DNA of 5,420 bases, taken from the NCBI GenBank assembly GCA_045532655.1, contig JAZSGI010000230.1, positions 1 through 5,420 on the forward strand. The letters are read 5' to 3'. The translations under genes and the position numbers were made by a program. The notes beneath the pieces were generated by a model. The model saw nothing but the letters and a program-made list of their open reading frames with translations, ran no database searches and had not been told where the DNA came from. Origin of the DNA: JAVBQJ01 sp045532655. Lineage in GTDB: Bacteria; Verrucomicrobiota; Lentisphaeria; Victivallales; Victivallaceae. Positions 1 to 5,252 of this stretch are shown piece by piece. Position 1 is the first letter of the stretch. Every line of letters starts with the position of its first letter.

Positions 1-575
1 AATTTACGGCGGAAACGGCGCAGAAGTTCAAATAATTTTTCCCGTGCCACCGGGTCCTGATTGCTCAACGGTTCGTCCAGAAGCAGTATTTCCGGTTCTG
101 CCACAAGAGCTCTGGCAATAAGTATGCGCTGCCTCTGCCCGCCGGAAAGTGTGGCAAAGGAGGTTTTTGCGGTTCCCTCCATACCGACGTCGGCAAGAGC
201 CTGTTCCGCCTTCCGTCTGTCCTCTGCAGAATAGAAAAGTTTCCATCCCCGTTTCAGAGTACCGGTAAGCACCACTTCCCCTGCGGTTATAGGGAAACGG
301 TCATCCAGACGGAAATACTGCGGCACAAAGCCGATAAGGGGACGTGCCTCGGCCGGGGAATATCTGCCGCAGATACGGATGGTGCCGGAATCCGGCTTTT
401 CGGTTCCCAGCAGTAATTTGAAAAGAGTTGATTTTCCGCCGCCGTTGGGTCCGACAAGACAGACAGTATCCCCTGCGGCAACAGAAAAATCTATATGCTT
501 GAAGACACTGCGCCCGGCCTCATACCCGAAACTGACATCTTTGAATTCAATAGCGGCAGGTGCAACACTTTCCAT
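1..575 (-). CDS. Metal-type ABC transporter ATP-binding protein (ZnuC/MntB-like), partial at the left edge
   Basis: The first 191 residues of an ABC ATPase are visible; the 3' end lies outside the window. Seen: Walker A GPNGGGKST (residues 42-50), Q-loop in FVPQYF (Q86), signature LSGGQRQR (143-150), Walker B ILLLDEP (163-169), followed by D-loop SNQD (171-174), which is less usual than the common SGLD or TGVD forms. The segment DDRFPITAGEVVLTG (91-105) resembles the conserved D-FPIT-EVVL-G stretch of the zinc/manganese/iron-chelate importer family (COG1121), which energises uptake through a membrane permease with a periplasmic binding protein. The start ATG shares one base with the upstream stop (TAATG) and has only a weak G-rich stretch before it, so translation is probably coupled to the upstream gene. 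The permease and binding protein are not in view and may lie to the left. Which metal is carried cannot be told from this fragment. Confidence 0.9.
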   Translation of the reverse strand, partial: MESVAPAAIEFKDVSFGYEAGRSVFKHIDFSVAAGDTVCLVGPNGGGKSTLFKLLLGTEKPDSGTIRICGRYSPAEARPLIGFVPQYFRLDDRFPITAGEVVLTGTLKRGWKLFYSAEDRRKAEQALADVGMEGTAKTSFATLSGGQRQRILIARALVAEPEILLLDEPLSNQDPVAREKLFELLRRFRRK

Positions 576-949
576 TATTTGACCCCGAAGACAAAAACAG
601 CTGCCAATACCAGACATACCCCCGCTGCCAGATGGTTCCACGAAAGGCTTTCCTTCATATACATCAACGCAAAGGGAACAAAAACTGATAATGAAATGAT
701 TTCCTGCATGACCTTCAACTGCGGCAGAGTTATTCCTCCCGCATAACCGATACGGTTGGCAGGAACCTGGATCAGGTATTCAAATAATGCAACGCCCCAG
801 CTGAAAAATGCAGCAACGAGCCACGAAGCCTTATTGAGATTTTTCAAGTGCGCATACCATGCAACAGTCATAAAAAGATTGGATAATACCAACAGCACAA
901 TTGTCCGCACATACACATTGCAGACTGCGGCAATGATTTTTTCCCACAT
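575..949 (-). CDS. DMT-superfamily DUF486 integral membrane protein
   Basis: A 124-aa, very hydrophobic protein with four predicted membrane helices at about 12-33, 42-61, 82-98 and 106-122. The sequence carries the hallmarks of the DUF486 family (Pfam PF04342, COG3169): SNLFMTVAWYAHLK (23-36), FEYLIQVPANRIGY (56-69), QLKVMQEIISLSVFVPFA (77-94) and a W-N-H-L stretch before the last helix. The length matches the family's usual 110-125 aa. DUF486 proteins are half-size relatives of drug/metabolite transporters; their substrate is not known, and such small proteins may act as dimers in the inner membrane. The start is well supported: AAGGAG lies 7 nt before the ATG, and the stop codon of the upstream gene overlaps this ribosome-binding site (TAAGGAG). 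Its stop overlaps the next gene's start by one base. It therefore sits in the middle of the leftward operon between the RdgC-like gene and the ABC ATPase. Confidence 0.9.
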   Translation of the reverse strand: MWEKIIAAVCNVYVRTIVLLVLSNLFMTVAWYAHLKNLNKASWLVAAFFSWGVALFEYLIQVPANRIGYAGGITLPQLKVMQEIISLSVFVPFALMYMKESLSWNHLAAGVCLVLAAVFVFGVK

Positions 950-960
950 ATTTCAGCTCC

Positions 961-2055
961 TTACAGGGAATCCCGTTCACTTATCCATGCTTCAATGCTT
1001 TTTTCCAGAGTATCCGGGTCGTTGGCAAGGGTTTCCGTAAACCTTTTGAAATACGCTTCAACGGCACTTTTGAAAATAACACAGTTGAGTATGCGTTCCT
1101 CGAACTGGCTCACCTGATCCGGTGCATCCCCTTCCGGCAGTTTCAATCCGCCGAAAGCAAAACGGTCGGCATCCATGGTACAGGAAAATACCTGATTGCC
1201 CCTGGCGATCGACAACCGTGCCTTTTTAAGTTTTTTACCTACAGAAAGAGCAGCCTTCACCTCGGCACTGCGGCTCGGGGAATCACCCTTTTTCACAGAA
1301 GTTTCTCCGGCTCCGGAAGCATCCGTACTGCCCACAAAAATAAATGGAGCCTCCACCAGCAGTTCAAATTCCCCGTATTCAGGGTGTGTGAGTTTGCTGG
1401 AACCCTTTTCGCTTTCGCTCCACATCCAGGTAAGGAAATCCCTGCCGGGAGTTATTTCCATATCAGAAGCTCCGCCGCAGCGGAAAGCGGGCAGGTCACA
1501 GTATTCCCGGTTCATAAGTTTGCGGCACATGGTTTCCGGTGTCCACGGAACAGGTTCCAACCCGGTGGTTTTCTGGAACATGGCAATAAATTCATCCATC
1601 TGACCGCCGGGGACACCTGCAACAAAAAGCAGATCACTGGCAGGGTCCCAGGCAAAAGGCACTGCAGAAAGAGAAGGCGGCATTTTGGGCAGCCATTTCT
1701 CCGTCATTTCGGCCTTGATCTCCTTACGCTTGGCTCGGGGGACGAAATCAGTCTGATTGGCACTCATGAATTCAAGTTCTGCACGGCGGCAGATGGCGTT
1801 GAGCAATGAAGAAGGCAGTTTGCGTTTTGCTGTACGCAGTGCCATGTGCATAACACTGCCGCACCATGCGTTCCCTTCATTGATGGAAGTTTCCAGCAGA
1901 TGTCTGCCGGTGACCCAACCGATCTGGGGTTCATCGGCAGGTACAGAATCCAACATTCCGGCGGCGTAAGCGGCAAAACTGTCTACAGCTTCATCGGCAA
2001 GTTTTTCCGGCATTTCAAAAACTGACAAAGAAAATGTCCCTGATTCCAATGGCAT
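961..2055 (-). CDS. rdgC: RdgC-like recombination-associated protein
   Basis: A 364-aa soluble protein. Its N-terminal two thirds follow the RdgC pattern (PF04381) known from E. coli: a GWV motif (46-48), an LPSSLLNA segment (80-87), a charged helix KRKEIKAEMTEKWLPKMPP (109-127), and then D-LLFVAG-----MDEFIAMFQKTTGLEPVPW (about 141-171), matching the region where E. coli RdgC has its LIMVD and LLRKSLGSLPVVPL segments. Known from the family: RdgC forms a ring-shaped dimer on double-stranded DNA and can antagonise RecA filaments. The protein is about 60 residues longer than E. coli RdgC (303 aa); part of the excess is a Ser/Gly/Lys-rich stretch around 242-265 that looks like a flexible insertion. 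The start has GGAG 8 nt upstream of the ATG. It is the first gene of the leftward operon. Assignment is from pattern memory, not a search, and the symbol should be read as family-level. Confidence 0.75.
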   Translation of the reverse strand: MPLESGTFSLSVFEMPEKLADEAVDSFAAYAAGMLDSVPADEPQIGWVTGRHLLETSINEGNAWCGSVMHMALRTAKRKLPSSLLNAICRRAELEFMSANQTDFVPRAKRKEIKAEMTEKWLPKMPPSLSAVPFAWDPASDLLFVAGVPGGQMDEFIAMFQKTTGLEPVPWTPETMCRKLMNREYCDLPAFRCGGASDMEITPGRDFLTWMWSESEKGSSKLTHPEYGEFELLVEAPFIFVGSTDASGAGETSVKKGDSPSRSAEVKAALSVGKKLKKARLSIARGNQVFSCTMDADRFAFGGLKLPEGDAPDQVSQFEERILNCVIFKSAVEAYFKRFTETLANDPDTLEKSIEAWISERDSL

Positions 2056-2134
2056 AGTCGTATCTCCATATATAACAATAATTTCTAAAAAATAACCTTC
2101 TGCGGGCCCTGCTATTCCTCTTCTTTACTCTTAA

Positions 2135-2163
2135 TCTATATATAATACACCTTTTTTTCAAAA
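2135..2163 (-). promoter_or_regulatory. Candidate promoter for the leftward rdgC-like operon
   Basis: Read on the minus strand, TTTTGA (2163-2158; the register TTGAAA at 2161-2156 is nearer consensus but gives a 15-nt spacer) is followed after 17 nt by TATAGA (2140-2135). The overlapping TATTAT (2147-2142) is an alternative -10 hexamer. The site lies about 80 nt upstream of the ATG in very A+T-rich DNA, where such matches are common by chance, so the exact register is uncertain. Confidence 0.35.
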
Positions 2164-2180
2164 TTTCCACTCTTCTGCAG

Positions 2181-2208
2181 TTGATTTTTTTATTTTTCGC
2201 ATTATATT
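2181..2208 (+). promoter_or_regulatory. Candidate promoter for the HNH-repeat protein gene
   Basis: TTGATT (2181-2186) and TATATT (2203-2208) are separated by 16 nt, giving 4/6 and 5/6 matches to the sigma-70 consensus. The predicted start near 2215 falls at the left arm of the inverted repeat that follows. It is divergent from the operon promoter about 20-45 nt away, so the two could share regulation. A+T-rich background limits confidence. Confidence 0.4.
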
Positions 2209-2211
2209 TTA

Positions 2212-2275
2212 ATTGTGACAAACAATTCTATTGACCCGCATGGAATTTGTTGCGTCACAATGGTTTCTTTTTTTA
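2212..2275 (+). promoter_or_regulatory. Leader inverted repeat followed by a T-tract (possible attenuator or operator)
   Basis: ATTGTGAC (2212-2219) is perfectly repeated in inverted form as GTCACAAT (2254-2261). Pairing can continue inward with small bulges, ACAATTC (2222-2228) facing GAATTTGT (2243-2250). The right arm is followed after two G residues by a run of T with a single C (2263-2274). A hairpin followed by a T-tract is the shape of an intrinsic terminator, here lying between the predicted transcription start and the best start codon at 2290. The stem is A+T-rich and the loop is large, so it could instead be a two-site protein-binding palindrome. Confidence 0.4.
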
Positions 2276-2289
2276 TAAGTAGAGTTGCA

Positions 2290-2880
2290 ATGTTTCAAAA
2301 AATATGGTCTCCCGAGTTGATCGAGGAACACATAATGTCAAGATATGGCCGCGAGCCATTGAATTCCCACTATTATTCCACTACATATCCCAAAGTATAT
2401 GCCGCTGCAGAACGTTTTTTCGGCAGCTGGCAGGAAGCGATCACAGCCTGCGGTCTTGATTATGATGAAATCAGACGTTACAAAGTCTGGGACAATGCCA
2501 AAATCATCACCATGATCCAGCAGTACCACCACGACGGTATCTCTCTTGCCAGTATAGATATGCAGAACTATGACAAATCCCTGTATATGGCTTCTGTACG
2601 GCGTTTCGGGTCATGGGGGAAAGCTGTTACCGCTTCGGGTATTGATTATCAGGCCATACGCAAGCGCCGCAGTCTGTCGGACAAAGAAATCAAAAAAGAG
2701 ATCCTTGCCCTGTACCGGGCAAAGGAGGATCTTTCTTATAACGCCATGCGGAAAAATCACCAGTATCTTCTGGCTTACGGCATGAAGCGGCTGGGCAACG
2801 GTTCATGGGCCGCCGCCCGTCTTGCCTGCGGTATCCTCTCCAACTACCGGCTCTCTGCTGACAAGCGCAAAGAATCCTGA
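2290..2880 (+). CDS. HNH-associated-repeat protein (three repeats, no nuclease domain)
   Basis: A 196-aa basic protein consisting almost entirely of three copies of the roughly 60-residue homing-endonuclease-associated repeat (HNH_repeat, PF18780). Repeat 1 spans about 6-64 (FFGSW at 43-47, then GLDYDEIRR), repeat 2 about 66-127 (RFGSW at 105-109, then GIDYQAIRK), and repeat 3 about 128-182 (NGSW at 170-173, then ACGI), the last being the most diverged. Each repeat has an aromatic Tyr/Leu-rich helix before the FGSW turn. In known proteins this repeat accompanies HNH or other homing nucleases and is thought to bind DNA; no HNH, GIY-YIG or LAGLIDADG residues are present here, so it is more likely a DNA-binding protein than an enzyme. 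Start choice: an in-frame GTG at 2215 and ATG at 2260 exist, but the repeats begin just after 2290 and the upstream stretch is hydrophobic and overlaps an inverted repeat. AGAG at 2281-2284 is a weak ribosome-binding site. The target is unknown. Confidence 0.75.
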   Translation: MFQKIWSPELIEEHIMSRYGREPLNSHYYSTTYPKVYAAAERFFGSWQEAITACGLDYDEIRRYKVWDNAKIITMIQQYHHDGISLASIDMQNYDKSLYMASVRRFGSWGKAVTASGIDYQAIRKRRSLSDKEIKKEILALYRAKEDLSYNAMRKNHQYLLAYGMKRLGNGSWAAARLACGILSNYRLSADKRKES

Positions 2881-3186
2881 CCCTCCCACCGGTTGGCGTA
2901 CGCACAGGTCAAGGGGATCGGCACACAAAAGGACGCACCACCGGTAACACAAAAGGACGCACCACCGGTAACACAAAATGAGCGCACACCGGTAACACAC
3001 AGTGATTATGGCGCATATTTTCCTGCAGTATCAGGCAAATACCATACATACAGCAAATCACCGTTACTCAATTTTTCCTGAATACCGGAAAAGATAATCA
3101 GAGATAAAACAATGACAATTTACAGCAAGAAAAAAACAATAGCGTAATGTATATTAGAATATCTTAAAATTTTCAGGAAAGAAATT
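2881..3186. other. Gene-free stretch between the HNH-repeat gene and the URO-D-like gene
   Basis: These 306 bases hold no convincing gene. The first part is G+C-richer and contains the 24-bp tandem repeat block; the remainder, from about 3040, is A+T-rich leader DNA of the URO-D-like gene. No convincing intrinsic terminator was found after the stop at 2880, and no well-spaced promoter pair was found before 3187. An open frame across the repeats (2893-3081) is probably a consequence of the repeat unit being a multiple of three. Confidence 0.6.
2923..2994. repeat. Three tandem 24-bp units (ACACAAAAGGACGC... ending ACCGGTA)
   Basis: Units at 2923-2946 and 2947-2970 are identical. The third (2971-2994) keeps the ACACAAAA start and the ACCGGTA end but differs in the middle. 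The beginning of a fourth unit (ACACA, 2995-2999) follows. Each unit contains the palindrome ACCGGT, at 2940, 2964 and 2988; an isolated further ACCGGT lies at 2888. On the minus strand the block reads TGTGTTACCGGT...GTGCGTCCTTTTGTGTTACC, a layout reminiscent of the multiple short repeats at the ends of IS21-family elements. No IS21 transposase genes are present, so at most this is a lone end. Other possibilities are iterated protein-binding sites or a simple minisatellite. The repeat itself is certain; its origin is not. Confidence 0.9.
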
Positions 3187-4295
3187 ATGAATAACAGTGA
3201 ACGCTACAACGCCGTACTGCATTATAAAGAATATGACCATCTGCCGGTGATACACTTCGGGTATTGGAACGAACTGCTGGATAAATGGGCGACAGAAGGA
3301 CATATTTCACCGGCGCAAGCCGCAGGATGGGGCGACGGTAATCAGGTGTGCCGGGAACTTGATACAAAACTCGGATTCGACTTCAACTTCGAGAGTTTTT
3401 ATGCGCCGCAGAACTTTTTACTGCCGTATTTTGAAGAAAAAATTGTGAAACGTTTTGAAGATGGCAGTATGCATATCAGGGATTCCCACGGCGTAACTCA
3501 TCTGGAAATTCCCGGTGCATACGTTCAGAAACAGATCACATTCTCGTGGACAGAAAGTCGTGGGAAGAACACTACCTGCCACGCCTGCAATGGTCGGAAG
3601 AGCGACTCGCCGCAGATCTGGCTCATGATGCTGAAATTTTCAACAATACTACCCATCACCCTCCCAGACTTCATGTGGGCAGTGTCATCGGCAGGATCAG
3701 GGATATAATCGGGATCGTCGGCTTGAGCTATATGAGCATGGATGATCCTGAACTGCTGAAAGAAATCGTCGATACTTTTGCCAATATCTCCTACCGCAAT
3801 GCAAAAACCCTTCTGGAAGCAGGATTCCGCCCCGTCGGTGCGCATTACTGGGAAGATATATGCTACAATCACGGTCCCCTGATCTCTCCGGTATTTTTCC
3901 GGGAAAACCTGCTTGATCATTATCAGAAAATGAGTTCCCTGCTGAACAGTTACGGCTGTGATATCCTTTCCATAGACTGCGACGGCAAACTGGATGAACT
4001 TATGCCCCTGTGGATAGAAGGCGGCGTAAACACCTTCTTCCCGATCGAAATAGGTACATGGGATCCCGATTTCCCGGCATGGCGGGACAAATGGGGCAGA
4101 AATATCCGCGGTATCGGCGGATTCAACAAACATGTTCTTGCCGCTGACCGTACCGCTGTGAAAAGAGAAATAGAACGGATAAAACCGTGGATAGAGGCAG
4201 GCGGCTTTATTCCCTGCCCCGATCACCGCCTGCCGCCGGAAACCCAGTGGAATCTTGTGCGGTACTACACTGACCGGATGCACGAATTATTCTGA
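3187..4295 (+). pseudogene. URO-D/MtaA-superfamily protein gene interrupted by one frameshift
   Basis: Two overlapping frames together make one URO-D-family protein of about 369 aa, the expected length. The first frame (3187 onward) encodes the N-terminal part to about GAY at residue 112 and then loses similarity, ending at a stop at 3706-3708. The second frame, 1 nt back, gives SETDHILVDRKSWEEHYLPR from 3525 and continues to 4295. The shift lies between about 3511 and 3545, most likely near 3523, and equals loss of one base; no slippery heptamer was seen there. The C-terminal part shows DDPELLKEIVDTFA, a DCDG motif where MtaA-type corrinoid methyltransferases carry a metal-binding H-C-G, WIEGGVNTFFPIE, and a GGFIPCPDHRLPPE ending. 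HemE's N-terminal RQAGR motif is absent, so this is not the haem enzyme; relatives are thought to be cobalamin-dependent methyltransferases or proteins of unknown role. AGGAAAG lies about 7 nt before the ATG. A sequencing error remains possible because the rest is undamaged. Confidence 0.8.
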
Positions 4296-4310
4296 TACAC
4301 TGAATCGATC

Positions 4311-5042
4311 TCAAACAAGGAAAGGTTCTTTTCCTGCCCTGTGAACCAGAATTTCGTCAATCACAGCATTATTGCGGCGGGAAAGGATAAAGTGGACGAT
4401 ATCAGCAATATCCTCCGGCATTATCATCCCCTCGGCCGAAAGGTCGGGACGGGTGAGTTTCACCATATCAGTATATACTCCGCCGGGAGATACCGCATGG
4501 ACACGGATATTGTCACGGAACAACTCTGCCGCCGCACTTTTGGTCAACCCAAGCAAAGCGTGTTTGGAAGCAACGTAAGGGCTCTGGAAGGGATATCCGG
4601 CATGAGCAACCACAGAAGCGATGTTTATTATTGAGGCACAATCAGATTTTTTCAGGTAAGGAACCGCTTTCTGCATAAGAATGAAGGGCGTCCGCACATT
4701 GATTGCCATAATACGGTCAAAATCTTCAACTTTCACTTGTTCAAAGGGTGAATTTGCTGCAGCCCCGGCATTGTTTACAAGTACATCGATACCGCCGAAA
4801 CACTCTGCGGCAGAGTCTATGGCTCTCTCATAAAAACTGCTGTCAGTCAAATCACCGGCAAGAACGGCGCAGGCACTGTACTCAGCCGCTTCCCTGCGGG
4901 TCATTTCCAGATTTGCGGTATTATTACCGCCCAGCAAAACGATTTTCATGCCTGCCTGTGCCAACCTGACAGATACGGCACGCCCGATACCGCCGCCGGC
5001 ACCGGTAATAACGGCAACTTTATTTTCAAGTATATCTTTCAT
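4311..5042 (-). CDS. Classical short-chain dehydrogenase/reductase (SDR)
   Basis: A 243-aa protein with every core element of a classical SDR: the nucleotide-binding TGAGGGIG (13-20), D64 in GDLTD, NNAG (90-93), N115, catalytic S143, Y156 and K160 in YVASK, and PGG (186-188). It should be an NAD(P)(H)-dependent oxidoreductase of an alcohol, sugar or 3-oxoacyl substrate in the cytoplasm. The residues after the second beta strand are VLLGGNN (35-41), with neither the usual acidic residue for NAD nor a basic one for NADP, so cofactor choice is open. The C-terminal tail is short, ending VHRAGKEPFLV. A weak ribosome-binding site AAAGG lies 9 nt before the ATG. The gene converges with the URO-D-like gene, the stops being 15 nt apart, and has its own upstream region, so the two are not co-transcribed. 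The exact substrate cannot be inferred; FabG-like and polyol dehydrogenases share these motifs. Confidence 0.93.
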   Translation of the reverse strand: MKDILENKVAVITGAGGGIGRAVSVRLAQAGMKIVLLGGNNTANLEMTRREAAEYSACAVLAGDLTDSSFYERAIDSAAECFGGIDVLVNNAGAAANSPFEQVKVEDFDRIMAINVRTPFILMQKAVPYLKKSDCASIINIASVVAHAGYPFQSPYVASKHALLGLTKSAAAELFRDNIRVHAVSPGGVYTDMVKLTRPDLSAEGMIMPEDIADIVHFILSRRNNAVIDEILVHRAGKEPFLV

Positions 5043-5073
5043 ATTTCAAAACCTTTCAATTATAAATAACCAC

Positions 5074-5124
5074 CGGAAATGCTCCCGGCTTTCAGATCGC
5101 AATGAGGACTTTTTAAATTACCTC
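5074..5124 (-). repeat. Diverged partial copy of the right arm of the 5256-5420 palindrome
   Basis: Compared with 5350-5420: CCGGAAATGCTCCC (5074-5087) matches CCGAAAACGCTCCC (5350-5363) at 12 of 14 positions; CAGATCG (5093-5099) is identical to 5369-5375; and the 21-nt GAGG...CCTC block at 5104-5124 matches 5400-5420 at 18 of 21. Order and direction are the same. The copy is about 20 nt shorter, an internal gap falling between CAGATCG and the last block. It lies within the leader of the SDR gene and overlaps its candidate -10 element. Confidence 0.7.
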
Positions 5125-5143
5125 TATTATGGGAAAAAATCAA
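5115..5143 (-). promoter_or_regulatory. Candidate promoter for the SDR gene
   Basis: On the minus strand TTGATT (5143-5138) is followed after 17 nt by TAATTT (5120-5115), predicting a start near 5109 and a leader of about 67 nt. The -10 hexamer lies inside the partial repeat copy, so insertion or decay of that repeat may have supplied or altered the promoter. Matches are moderate (4/6 each). Confidence 0.4.
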
Positions 5144-5217
5144 CCCGGTTTTATTAAATGAGCGGCATTTTTTTTTGCGGAAGAAAGACAAGGATACAGG
5201 AATTTTCCCTGCTTTTT

Positions 5218-5245
5218 TTGCAAAAAAATCCATTTGTGCTATATT
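5218..5245 (+). promoter_or_regulatory. Candidate rightward promoter pointing into the palindromic element
   Basis: TTGCAA (5218-5223) and TATATT (5240-5245) are separated by 16 nt. The predicted start, near 5252, falls immediately before the element's TTTGAGG. The -35 hexamer is embedded in a perfect 16-bp palindrome of seven T, GC, seven A (5213-5228), which may bind a protein or simply bend DNA. No start codon with a credible long frame follows inside the window. Confidence 0.4.
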
Positions 5246-5252
5246 TATTATG

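Noticed and set aside
1196..1809. Plus-strand frames of 135 and 141 codons
   Set aside because: They lie opposite the RdgC-like gene and have no ribosome-binding site or family features.
2923..2999. CRISPR array
   Set aside because: The units are directly adjacent with no variable spacers, and no cas genes are nearby.
2893..3081. A 62-codon open frame spanning the 24-bp repeats, giving a repeated QKDAPPVT peptide
   Set aside because: The repeat unit is a multiple of three, so an open frame across it is expected. There is no ribosome-binding site, the frame begins inside the repeat region's flank, and the non-repeat part shows no protein-like features.
3525..4283. A 252-codon minus-strand frame opposite the URO-D-like gene
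   Set aside because: It is antisense to clearly recognisable URO-D-family sequence on the plus strand and resembles no protein I know.
3187..4295. hemE (haem uroporphyrinogen decarboxylase)
   Set aside because: The N-terminal RQAGR motif and other haem-enzyme features are absent, and no haem synthesis genes adjoin; it belongs to the wider URO-D/MtaA superfamily.
4318..4335. AGGAAA/TTTCCT hairpin near the convergent stops as a bidirectional terminator
   Set aside because: The stem is six pairs, lies within the SDR coding end and has no T-tract on either strand, so it is not a convincing intrinsic terminator.
5197..5219. CAGG/CCTG mini-hairpin followed by seven T as a rightward terminator
   Set aside because: The stem is only four pairs, and no rightward gene ends nearby that it could terminate; the T run is better explained as part of the T7-GC-A7 palindrome.
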